This document shows positions 26,801 through 33,323 of a stretch of 64,000 nt of DNA, in pieces (position 1 is the stretch's first letter; each line of letters begins with the position of its first letter). Source of the stretch: Spisula solida (lineage: Eukaryota; Mollusca; Bivalvia; Venerida; Mactridae). The translations under genes and the position numbers were made by a program. Location: the NCBI GenBank assembly GCA_947247005.1, contig OX365952.1, forward strand, positions 44,930,722 to 44,994,721, written 5' to 3'. The notes beneath the pieces are model-generated. The model saw nothing but the letters and a program-made list of their open reading frames with translations, was not told where the DNA came from and did no database searches.

Positions 26801-27614
26801 TGTAAATGTTTGACGTAGATTTGTAACTCTGAACCAGTGTACCTCTGATATGATTACCAGTTACGTATAACAAACACTTAATGCGGCGATCAAATTTTGA
26901 TTATCCTTAACGCAAATGCCTACAATACGTGGTATGGTAACAGCATCAACAGAATTATATTCCGCTGGCTTTGAATTAGAAGGTCGTCAGTAAAAACTAA
27001 ATAGTTTGAGCAAACAAGAAAAAACTGTCTGAAAACTAATCTTCACTTGCGGAAAACAAGCTTTTTAAACTTCTGTTTGGTCAACATGACCGCTTCCGAC
27101 TGACATGAAAATAGGCTCATAAGAAGCGCCTTGAGATGCAGAATACAAATATGCATGAGTCTTATCAGGATGCGACCTTCTAATTCTATGCCAGCGATTT
27201 AACATCATACTGGAGCTATATCACGGATAACTTGGACTGATCCAGACCTTTATACATGAATATATTACAAGATTCTTGCGTTGAATACATGTATATACAT
27301 TTCCGCGAGCAAGTCGTGCAATATCTGTCCTTTGAATTTGTGTTCGTTGCCTTCGTGATACTTACCGCTTATGAAAATATACAGCCGGGGTTATAAATAT
27401 AGACAATATATCAGCAGTTAAACTATGCTAATAGAAGGTCGAGAGCCGTGTCAAAGTTGCCGCATTATTCTAGAGATGACATTTACATATTTTGAAGTTC
27501 TGATCCAGTATTACCGATATATGTATCTAATATTTTAAAAAATAATCATTTGATTTGTATTTTAGGGAGGAATGCACCAACATTGCCGGAATGACATTGA
27601 CCAACCTGTGGTAA
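8811..27614 (+). CDS. Secreted animal haem peroxidase, gene A (complete, 15 coding exons)
   Basis: Joining 15 exons (8811-8877, 9611-9716, 10493-10743, 13534-13731, 14326-14374, 15151-15260, 16116-16223, 16716-16820, 17649-17823, 18477-18602, 19549-19734, 22087-22299, 25198-25355, 26246-26348, 27566-27614) gives 2004 bp, 667 residues plus TAA. Residues 1 to about 20 are a hydrophobic signal peptide, followed by a short charged pro-region. The peroxidase domain starts near residue 110 with the family's Cys-Asn-Asn and Trp-Gly motifs. Visible active-site equivalents (myeloperoxidase numbers in brackets) are Gln196 (91), His200 (95), calcium Asp201 (96), Arg335 (239), proximal His435 (336) and Asn518 (421). 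The calcium loop T272-A-Y-I-D276-A-S278 is intact. Odd points: Ser199 replaces the haem-ester Asp94, Val338 replaces Glu242, His434 replaces the usual Gly before the proximal His. Expected role: H2O2-dependent oxidation of an extracellular substrate, which cannot be named. In molluscs related proteins occur in shell, defence and egg-coat settings, so the role here is open. Confidence 0.9.
9359..9562. mobile_element. MITE family B, copy 1
   Basis: Terminal inverted repeats of about 31 bp: CGCTGGCTTAAAATTAGAAG then GTCGTAAGTAC at 9361 and the mirror image ending AAGCCAGTG. It lies in gene A intron 2. A related copy is in intron 15 (26962-27197). Confidence 0.8.
9611..9716 (+). CDS. Gene A exon 3: charged pro-region
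   Basis: Acceptor ATTTCAG, donor AAAG|GTAGGA. The exon encodes KRNSV... through a Glu/Arg-rich helix-like stretch (DELEERNERIFNAAQR), residues 23-58. It is 12 bp shorter than its counterpart in gene B (118 bp); an in-frame indel near the exon start explains this. Confidence 0.85.
10493..10743 (+). CDS. Gene A exon 4: start of the peroxidase domain
   Basis: Acceptor TTGTTACAG, donor AACT|GTAAGT; 251 bp as in gene B. It encodes residues 58-142, including DPLC and LDC cysteines, NRT and NYT glycosylation sequons, the domain-opening CNNLVNYTWG and the HAYEN segment. The family's usual consensus here is CNN...WG...Y-E-D/N. Confidence 0.9.
10900..11065 (+). repeat. 33-bp minisatellite in gene A intron 4
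   Basis: GGAAAATAAT(T/C)GGCACGAC-type units start at 10936, 10969, 11002 and 11035, with a degenerate unit before. It sits just before the left arm of the large inverted repeat. Confidence 0.75.
11188..12728. mobile_element. Large foldback element, about 540-bp inverted arms
   Basis: Left arm about 11188-11720 and right arm about 12175-12728 are reverse complements along their length: for example GACGCTATGTACATAGGGCG (11318) against CGCCCTATGTACATAGCGTC (12570), and CCGACGTCATCGGTAAAAAA against its inverse. A spacer of about 450 bp lies between. There is no transposase frame. Gene A intron 4. Confidence 0.82.
13534..13731 (+). CDS. Gene A exon 5: distal Gln/His and calcium Asp
   Basis: 198 bp, as in gene B. 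It encodes residues 142-207, including DVDLPSPR and then MQFVSHDIVLTPE. Gln196 and His200 match the distal pair and Asp201 the calcium ligand. The residue just before the His is Ser199 (TCC), where mammalian family members have an Asp that forms an ester with haem. Confidence 0.92.
13749..14040. mobile_element. MITE with poly-C tract, gene A intron 5
   Basis: Terminal inverted repeats of about 27 bp: GCACCTATCAATGTTTTTCC then CCAGGGG, and the mirror ending AACATTGATAAGTGC. A 17-C run lies at about 14000-14017. It begins 18 bp after the exon 5 donor. Confidence 0.8.
14326..14374 (+). CDS. Gene A exon 6: 49-bp micro-exon
   Basis: Acceptor ATTTCAG, donor TTAG|GTAACT. It encodes GAVKSSFNCCYPEEDIR with the paired cysteines typical of this position in the family. 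The length is identical in gene B (56609-56657). Confidence 0.85.
14923..15093. mobile_element. pogo/Tigger-like MITE
   Basis: TAAAACCTCGATAAGACGAG at the left and TAGCGAGGTTTTA at the right are inverted. The GTAAAACCTCG end type is typical of pogo/Tigger-derived MITEs (recalled, not searched). Gene A intron 6. Confidence 0.65.
15151..15260 (+). CDS. Gene A exon 7
   Basis: Acceptor ACTTTCAG, donor GGGT|GTAAGT. It encodes NFCLVLNITSEDADE then CMELRRSDTF, the family's Cys...Cys...R-S segment. The length is 110 bp in both paralogues. NIT is a sequon shared with gene B. Confidence 0.88.
16116..16223 (+). CDS. Gene A exon 8: calcium-binding loop
   Basis: Acceptor GTTACAG, donor GGAG|GTACCA. It encodes QNQYNSITAYIDASMVYGSS. 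Thr272, Tyr274, Asp276 and Ser278 occupy the four calcium-loop positions known from myeloperoxidase (168, 170, 172, 174). The length is 108 bp in both paralogues. Confidence 0.92.
16377..16530 (+). mobile_element. tRNA-derived SINE, gene A intron 8
   Basis: A-box-like TAGCTCAGTGGTAAGCG at 16384 and B-box-like GGGTTCTAATCC at about 16427, followed by CAGCAGAACGCTGACT also found after the copy at 51438. The B box departs from GGTTCGANTCC and the acceptor stem does not pair well, so I do not call a functional tRNA. Confidence 0.7.
16716..16820 (+). CDS. Gene A exon 9
   Basis: Acceptor TTTCAAG, a less usual A before AG, donor GTCG|GTAAGT. It encodes LLKESNEAFPPQ, then NDTDVEDLPC and a second Cys before MAVG. 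It aligns along its full length with gene B exon 9, which fixes the acceptor. Confidence 0.88.
17649..17823 (+). CDS. Gene A exon 10: catalytic Arg and REHNR helix
   Basis: Acceptor ATTGCAG, donor ACAA|GTACGG. It encodes GDTRGMVHPGLSTLHT and VREHNR. Arg335 is the distal catalytic Arg. The residue three downstream, Val338, is where the mammalian haem-ester Glu sits, and His339 takes the place of myeloperoxidase's Met243. The length is 175 bp in both paralogues. Confidence 0.93.
18477..18602 (+). CDS. Gene A exon 11
   Basis: Acceptor TTTTAG, donor TCAG|GTTTGT. It encodes NEMLPEVLD, matching the family's E-Y/M-L-P-x-x-L segment, then YGGYSTSTDASI and AFSIAFR leading into the proximal His. The gene B counterpart lies outside the window. 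Confidence 0.88.
18897..18972 (+). repeat. Dispersed repeat D, fragment (gene A intron 11)
   Basis: Begins GACAGGGAAGGCAGCACTCA, then a diverged CCGATCACAGAAAAC sub-unit. Family D is defined at 23399. Confidence 0.6.
19549..19734 (+). CDS. Gene A exon 12: proximal haem His
   Basis: Acceptor TTAAAG, donor GCGG|GTAAGA. It opens with R432-Y-H-H435-LMP. In the family the motif is R-F/Y-G-H, so His435 is the proximal ligand and His434 replaces Gly. Two cysteines follow (CPSGVC). Confidence 0.88.
20399..22012. mobile_element. 1.6-kb element bounded by inverted CACTCAG repeats, gene A intron 12
   Basis: Left end 20399-20470: ACACTCAGC repeated in 7-bp steps, then ACTCAACACTCAAATATTG. Right end 21972-22012: CAATATTTGAGTGTTGAGTG then CTGAGTGT, its inverse. 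Inside is a second repeat (20492-21717) starting ACCCCCGCAAACAAAGTTTG with a GTCG/GGCG run. It holds about five degenerate units around TGTCCGCTCTGTAACTTTGT and AAAGGTCAAGGTCACAC. It ends with GGGGTATGATTCATCACTCC. No protein is encoded. Confidence 0.65.
20850..21065. mobile_element. MITE nested in the intron 12 element
   Basis: GGGCTGGTATTCACAAAGCA at the left and TAGTGAATACCAGCCC at the right form the terminal inverted repeats. It splits one tandem unit between CAAGACCCAG and CCAGGTC. Confidence 0.8.
22087..22299 (+). CDS. Gene A exon 13: RGR segment
   Basis: Acceptor CCTTCAG, donor ACGA|GTAAGT. It encodes INIVRGREWGTPAY, corresponding to the family's N-x-x-R-G-R-D-H-G-I/L-P. Asn518 should hydrogen-bond the proximal His. 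The usual Asp-His is Glu-Trp here. Confidence 0.9.
22340..22462 (+). repeat. Dispersed repeat D, copy (gene A intron 13)
   Basis: AAGTCGGACAGGGAAGGCAG head, one CCAGCCGAGCACAGAAAA sub-unit and a diverged tail. It starts about 40 bp after the exon 13 donor. Confidence 0.65.
22462..23149. mobile_element. Foldback element in gene A intron 13
   Basis: Outer arms: CTAAGTTATTGCTCAGCTGA at about 22486 against TCAGCTGAGCAATAACTTGA at 23098. Inner arms: GGTACTGTTTTATCAAAGGA at 22711 against TTTGATAAAACAGTACC at about 22932. The 112-residue open frame inside is an arm of the repeat, not a gene. Confidence 0.75.
23399..23560 (+). repeat. Dispersed repeat D, typical copy with one sub-unit
   Basis: Family definition: head TTAAGTCAGACAGGGAAGGC, then one to several sub-units of about 50 bp (AACCAGCCGAGCACAGAAAA then CACAATGCCCAACT), then a tail GCGCAGATCCGCCCAA with CTGTCGAAAAGTATAATAAA. 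At least 17 further copies or fragments in both orientations lie in this window. No coding capacity or clear terminal repeats are seen, so the class is unknown. Confidence 0.75.
23611..25197. other. Rest of gene A intron 13, no recognised feature
   Basis: AT-rich sequence with several AACGTTCTAGA-like words and a GC-richer part (24500-24900). I see no exon, repeat family or convincing open frame. The peroxidase exon at 25198 joins exon 13 in phase without anything from here. Confidence 0.45.
25198..25355 (+). CDS. Gene A exon 14
   Basis: Acceptor ATTTCAG, donor GATG|GTAAGT. It encodes VDLWTGLVTE, then FDRLRHGDRFWFEN, the strongly conserved family segment D-x-x-R/L-x-G-D-R-F-W-x-E-N near the C-terminus. 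Confidence 0.92.
25965..26042 (-). repeat. Dispersed repeat D, fragment
   Basis: Reads TTTTCTGTGCTCAGCTGTTT and GAGTGCTGACTTCCATGTCC on the plus strand, the inverse of the D head. Gene A intron 14. Confidence 0.6.
26246..26348 (+). CDS. Gene A exon 15
   Basis: Acceptor ATTTCAG, donor ACAT|GTAAGA. It encodes QVAEIKKASLARIFCDN, the family's E-I-x-K-x-x-L-x-x-I/V-x-C-D-N end segment. Confidence 0.9.
26422..26685 (-). mobile_element. MITE family A, copy 3 (inverted)
   Basis: Reads ATATAGTCCAGAGAATTTGG at the left and GGTCAGGATCAGATCAAACC then CCGTGCTAT at the right, the inverse of copy 1. Gene A intron 15. Confidence 0.75.
26962..27197. mobile_element. MITE family B, copy 2
   Basis: CGCTGGCTTTGAATTAGAAG at the left, CGACCTTCTAATTCTATGCC then AGCG at the right. 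The inside (TTTTTAAACTTCTGTTTGGT, GCCTTGAGATGCAG) matches the copy at 9359. Gene A intron 15. Confidence 0.8.
27217..27469 (+). mobile_element. MITE family A, copy 4
   Basis: TATATCACGGATAACTTGGA at the left, CATTTCCGCGAGCAAGTCGT in the middle. It has opposite orientation to copy 3 in the same intron, so the two could pair. Confidence 0.75.
27566..27614 (+). CDS. Gene A exon 16: C-terminus and stop
   Basis: Acceptor TATTTTAG. It encodes EECTNIAGMTLTNLW and TAA at 27612-27614; the Cys fits the family's final disulphide position. The stop codon is part of the first unit of a 17-bp minisatellite. Confidence 0.85.
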
Positions 27615-27711
27615 CAACGTCACTCTGATAACAACGTCACTATGGTGACAACGTCACTATGGTAACAACGTCATTATGGTAACAACGTCACTATGATAAC
27701 AACGTTAATGT
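27610..27711 (+). repeat. 17-bp minisatellite covering the gene A stop codon
   Basis: Six units of GGTAACAACGTCACTAT-type start at 27610, 27627, 27644, 27661, 27678 and 27695. The first unit supplies the TGG TAA end of the reading frame. The rest is the start of the 3' UTR. Confidence 0.85.
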
Positions 27712-28530
27712 TGCCTCTATATTGACAACAAAACCCCGATTCAAGAAGAAAACCAAGCAACACAACAATGTTTATTTTTTAATTTGATTATGACGTTATA
27801 TACGTAATATCATTACGCCAATGCCTAATTCAAGCATACATACTTCTGTGCTCGGCGAGTTAAGTTGAGTAATGCCCTCCCTGTTTAATGTTCTATTATC
27901 ATTTTGTAAATAACTTACTTACAAGGTTACATACACCAATATGTGTAGAACTGACGCAAGTAGCAGTATAAACTGAAGTAATCAACCGAGCACTTTACCT
28001 CCATAAACCAGTATTTCAAACACAAATTTACAAACATCCATTATTATACCTTCTTAATAACACCGTCTACATGTATATCCAATTCACAACGTTCACTCAA
28101 AAATTCTCACAAACAAATGTATATACGACGGCATTAGAGTGATACATTTATACAGCACATGCAAGTCTAATATATTCTACTATTTTGTTACTCAAATTGT
28201 TATGTCTGATCATATACTCTAATGATCATACAATAGATAGTTCGTTTTTATCTCTTGTTGCATATTTATAATATGTGTACTATACAACGTTAGCACAACT
28301 AATGAAATGTTCCTCAGAAGGCAATGGAATAAAGAATGCATTTGAAGTATGTACTGTTTGTTATTATTTGCAATACGTTGCACACGTGCCTATTCATCAG
28401 TTGGCAACTTGTCTGGGTAAGAAACCAAAGACTGTTTTCTTCAACAGCATTATGTAACCAGAGTGCTCAACTGTCCACAACTACGCCCCTCTTAGCTTTG
28501 GTAAATTACAATGAAAACTATCAGTTTTGA

Positions 28531-28536
28531 AATAAA
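28531..28536 (+). terminator. Candidate polyadenylation signal of gene A
   Basis: AATAAA lies 917 bp after the stop codon. I noticed no closer canonical hexamer in the 3' flank. The hexamer is common in AT-rich DNA, so this is weak. Confidence 0.3.
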
Positions 28537-28792
28537 AATTGATAAGCATATATGTCATTTGTCTGTGCACTGCAATATTTAGGTAACTTTATTATACGTA
28601 ATGTACGTACAGTTCAGTAGGTACAGTGCAAGTTTGTGTGTATGTCAAAATATTTTTGAAAACATAATTACACGGTAAGTGAACACTGTATATTACTAGT
28701 AGTCATCTCTAGAAAGGTAACAAACATACAGTGAGCAGCTACCGTGTACAACTATTTTTATTTTGACTGATAAAACGTTCACAATATTCTCG

Positions 28793-29030
28793 TAGGCATT
28801 TGGTTGCAAATTGTCTGAGTGTACCCTATGTACAGAGGTTGTGTAGCGGCCATGTTATCGGCAACGGATATGACGTCACATGAATGGTATCCGTGTTTGC
28901 TTTGACAACTGTAGAAAAACTGGGTACCAGCTTTCGTAACGTCATATCCGTTGCGGCTAAATACGGCTGCTGCACAATTAACCTTCTCTATTGATAGGGT
29001 ACACTCAGATTATTTGAAACCATAGTCCTA
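28793..29030. mobile_element. MITE family C, copy 2
   Basis: Ends TAGGCATTTGGTTGCAAATT and the complement of TTATTTGAAACC...CCTATG, with CGGCAACGGATATGACGTCA inside and its inverse. Lies after gene A. Confidence 0.75.
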
Positions 29031-29299
29031 TGAATATTCAATTCAAAGTGTGTACATGTACTATCAAAAAACGCCGAAATTCGAACTTAAGTTACGCAGT
29101 TTCAGAGCTGTGCAGAAGATAAAGACTAGAACTTATCGTCTAGGCAACATAATCTATACACATTTTTTAAAATCAATAAATCAATCAGAGACATTACTAT
29201 AGTATTCATTATTTATATTTGTTCATTTATAATGATGACAGACCTCAATCATCAATTATACTTAAACATATACTTCACTAAACCATGCCATGAAGATAA

Positions 29300-29345
29300 A
29301 TAGCAGACCGGACAAGGAAGGCAGCATTCAACAAAATTACAGGTC
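29300..29345 (+). repeat. Dispersed repeat D, head fragment
   Basis: GACCGGACAAGGAAGGCAGC then ATTCAACAAAATTACAGG. Only the head is present. Confidence 0.5.
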
Positions 29346-29895
29346 CTGTTCTCAGGCAGAATAAGTTTTCAGGACCAAGCTCACATCAGTTTTATTACTA
29401 ATACAGAAAATTTGTTAACTGAAAGATCATATAATAAAACTAACTTTATTTGTTCAGCAATCAACAAATTACACACCACGATGACGCCATTGGAAATTGG
29501 AATAAAATTGATGAACTTACATCTGAACTCTACAAGGTCAAGAAGTAAAAAACTGTTCAAATCTAAACTTTACCTTATACACTTAACGGCACTTCTAATG
29601 CTACCTTTAATGTATGTCAGTTTTCTTTAAAACTACAGTATGAACTGTCATGATATTTGGCATAGTCAAACAACAATAGTTAACATAGTGAAATAGTGTC
29701 CTAAATAAATTGAATCTGGGTGTTAGATTTGGATTCTGAGTCTCAAATACACTATACCGGTATTGCATAAGAAAGTCAATGTTTTGAAGATGTTCAACCT
29801 GTTATCTAGAAGATGTTTAGACAATCTATCCAATTCATGTTAAGTATAGATTTGCGAAACTTGACAAATACTTCCATGCTTGAGTCTGATCCTGA

Positions 29896-30095
29896 AGTCT
29901 TATTCCTTGTGGGAACAGGACCAGAGAACAAAATGCACAAAAAGGAAAACACTGATTACAAGTTCAACTAACAAGGTCAGACAGAAACTCGATCAAGAAT
30001 TTATTCCTTGTGGGAACAGGGCCAGAGAACAAAATGCACAAAAAGGAAAACACGGATTACAAGTTCAACTAACAAGGTCAGACAGAAACAAGAAC
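29896..30095 (+). repeat. 101-bp direct tandem duplication
   Basis: TATTCCTTGTGGGAACAGG starts at 29901 and again at 30002; the following ACCAGAGAACAAAATGCAC and AAGTTCAACTAACAAGGTCA blocks repeat at the same spacing. Open frames across it are by-products. Confidence 0.85.
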
Positions 30096-30135
30096 AAAAA
30101 AAAGAACATTGCTCACAATTGCTAGCTCTGCATCA

Positions 30136-30391
30136 TAGGCACAATGTCATGGTTTCAAATAATTCGAGTTTCATATGCTCTGAGTGTATCTTATATGTAG
30201 GTTGTGCAGCGGCCATGTTTAACCGCAACGGATATGACGTTACGACAGTTGGTACCCAGCTTTTCTCACAGTTGTCGAAGTAAACACGGATAACAGTTCG
30301 TCATATTCGTTGCGGCTTAACATGGCCGCTGCACAATCTTCTTTTTATATAGGGTACACTCATTGACAAATAATGTGCAACCATGTGCCTA
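30136..30391. mobile_element. MITE family C, copy 3
   Basis: TAGGCACAATGTCATGGTTT at the left, CAACCATGTGCCTA at the right; GCCATGTTTAACCGCAACGG inside with its inverse. It overlaps nothing coding. Confidence 0.75.
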
Positions 30392-30953
30392 CGCTCTGCA
30401 TGAAAGTGGCCTGGGTCGAAATGACGAATAATGAGATATGATCACCGATCCATTTCATGAAGGGTATACAATGTACTTGCTATAATGTCATTCTAAAAAG
30501 GTACAGCGTGTTTTAACTTCAGATATACTTTAAATACACCTACATTTTCACCCGTGAAGATGTTTTTAAAGTACGTATGGTTTACAACAAAGTCCTAGAA
30601 ATGCGTCACACTTTTCATGCTTATTGCCTCACAATGAAAAAATAAATTTGGGAAATAATTTGAGATTTTCATCTTAAAAACATTTATCAAAATAATAGAC
30701 GTTTATACGTATATTCATGATTATTTTTATTTGAAGGAAAGCCATCATTGTCGAATCGTGACTTTAAAATCACCGGATGATTGCCTACAAAATTGAATGA
30801 ATTGAACCAAAACATAAAAATACATATTCACATTGTATATAACCTTTTTTTACCGAAATAAATTGAATATTTTCACAAAAGATCCCTACTTGTATATTCA
30901 TGTATGGCCGTTTGCATATCATAAAAAAGATTGCCTTATTTTACGTAGTACAT

Positions 30954-31212
30954 TTGTATGTATACTAATTGTTCATAGAAAAGTGATTGTCTTATTGACG
31001 TTGTATACTGATTGATCATAGAAAAGTGATTGCCTTATTGACGTTAAATACTAATTGATCATAGAAAAGTGAGTGCCTTATTTGCGTTGAATACTAAGTG
31101 ATCATAGAAAAGCGATTGTCTTATTTACGTTGAATACTAATTGATCATAAAAAAGTGATTGCCTTATTGACGTTGAATACTTCGTGATCATAGAAAAGCG
31201 ATTGTCTTATTT
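30954..31212 (+). repeat. 43-bp minisatellite, six units
   Basis: TGATCATAGAAAAGTGATTG-type units start near 30971, 31014, 31057 and 31100 and continue at 43-bp steps to about 31212. The flanks 30392-30953 and 31213-32060 show nothing recognisable. Confidence 0.85.
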
Positions 31213-32214
31213 AATACGTTATATTGAACTCCAGGAAATAGCTGAGTACATCATATAGTATTGCTATTTAGGGCAATTATTAAACATGTATTTCTTTAAT
31301 TTTCATTATTCAAATGGTTAACTTTTATTTTTCTCATACTCTTTTGGCGACTATAGACTGATACCATCAAAAATACAAATGAGAAATTTCCCTCGGGAGG
31401 AAGTGCATACACTTGTACACTGAACAAAACTTATCAACCGATAATTCATAAAATGCGATTTATTAGCAATAACATTTTTACCGAAAATAGCCGTAAACTT
31501 GCACTATGTTTGCTGTATAATCATATTAAACCGTCGCAAGAAAGCGATTGCCTTGTTTAGTATATTGTAAATCATCGCGTTCACGCGTCACAAAATCCTC
31601 GTCATAGTGTAATAAATCGGCTTCTGCACGACAATAATCATCCCATATATAAGTCAGTACCTAGTACGTATGAACCGTAATTTTGACTTCAATGACTGGC
31701 AAATTTGTGTTATGATTAGTATATTTAAATACGTAAAACACAATCATGCTCCGATCAGACAAGGATAAAATTTGCTGAGCTATAAATAGATAGAGAACAT
31801 CAACATTCGTACTTACATCTTCACCCTGAAGACAACTAGTACTTTGTAATACCTACATGTTAATAATCGGTGAGAAAATAGCTCCGTGAGTATTTTTAAT
31901 AAAGTGGGGGGTCACGTCGCAATACTGGTTTATTCTGCTCGAGTTCGAATCTAATTTATAACTTTATTGTATCTCAAATATGTCTTTTTTATTTTTGCAT
32001 TATATCTACAATTTCCGTTTTTCACTGGTTTTCGTTTCATCTTTTTATATATCATATGATATACCACTCACGATCTAAAATTCGTCACGCTTGACTGGAC
32101 CGCTTGGTAATTATGTATCTAACAGATTAGTGTCGGCTCTGTTTATAGTTAGTGAACCTAGTCTAATACACGTCACGAGTGGAATTTCGTTACGCAAGAT
32201 AGAACCGCTTGACA

Positions 32215-33323
32215 ATGTCTAGTAATCAAAGTACTGAAGCAATGGCGAATGACGCATTGGAATTTGTTGAATCCGTCATGGGTTCTCAACGCATCATCCG
32301 TGTTGACACACCTGTTGCTTCTGGGAGGAAGCGTCATGCTTCTGATCCTTGTGAACAAGAGTCTACGGTGAAAAAATCGCGAGTGACTGCTAAAGCCAGG
32401 CGAAATCTTTATAATGGTAAATCGCCCCAAGAACCGCGCAAGGTGGTTGTGACAGAAGCGGACGTTCACATCGATTGTAACCCAACAGTAGAGCAGTTGA
32501 TTGGAAAGCTGTCAGCTGACATGCACATGATGTTCTCATCACTGACAGAACGCATGAACAAACTTGAATCCGGGCTAGAACAACGTATAACCAGCAAAGT
32601 GGCTCAACTCCTTGATAAGAGAGTCAACTCTGAAATTGGCCGCATTAGAAAGGACGTCGATGAACGTTTGGTGTCGTTTAAGGAGTCTATGAAGGCAGAG
32701 ATTGTTGCTGATCTGGACGAAATGAACAGTAAAATCGAACAATTCAGTTCTAACTCCCCAGATCAACCGACTTTCGACATATCTCTGAATGTGGTTATTA
32801 GGGAACTGCCAGAGTCTAGGTACGAAAACATTAGTAGCAAAGTGAATGCGTTGATTAAGATGGCATTAAGATAAGTGATGTCACTTGCGTTAGTGCTGAA
32901 CGCAAATCGTCAAATAGTGCACGACCGGGTGAAGTAATTGCTCGCTTTAAGTGTCACGACGACAAGCGAAAGGTCATGATGGGTAAAGATCAGCTTAGAA
33001 AGCGTAAGCAAAATGAAAAAGTATTCATCAACCATGATCTTACTCATTCCGAACGACTGATGAGTAACAACTTCAAGACCATCCTCGGCGCTCTTAAGCA
33101 ATCCAATTTAACCATTCGTGGCTCAAGAGTGGTTCATAAGGCCAATGCGACAAACAAAAGGAACGACAACCATAGTCGTGATAGTCACCATGATCGAGAC
33201 AGTGGTAACTCACAGAATGGTGATTCATGTTGGAACAGGGTTGGTGGTCGTGGTCGTCACGGTGGTGGTAATCGTGGTAATAATCGCGGTGGTAATCGTC
33301 AGCAATTTAATCGTCGTAGATAA
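32215..33323 (+). pseudogene. LINE ORF1 protein, one frameshift
   Basis: ATG at 32215. The first part (to 32874) has a basic region, then an amphipathic coiled-coil-like stretch (about residues 80-180: LSADMHMMFSSLTERMNKLE and following heptads) and an RELPES segment as found in LINE ORF1 RNA-binding domains. The frame then breaks near 32865: the continuation GIKISDVTC...ARPGEVIARFK is read in another frame. The C-terminus (33230-33320) is Gly/Arg/Asn-rich (RGRHGGGNRGNN), suggesting nucleic-acid binding. The role as an RNA chaperone is inferred from the family. Confidence 0.75.

Larger units (their letters stand above)
5589..28550 (+). other. Gene A transcription unit: animal haem peroxidase
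   Basis: This is the inferred extent of the first peroxidase gene: a TATA box at about 5558, a non-coding first exon ending at 5641, 15 coding exons from 8811 to 27614, and a possible AATAAA at 28531. All introns inferred here have GT-AG ends and the exon phases join into one open frame. The transcription start and polyadenylation site are inferences from motifs and from comparison with gene B. Transcript data would settle both. Confidence 0.75.

Noticed and set aside
29880..30283. Lys/Thr-rich small proteins
   Set aside because: Frames follow a 101-bp tandem duplication and run into a family C MITE; no gene signal.
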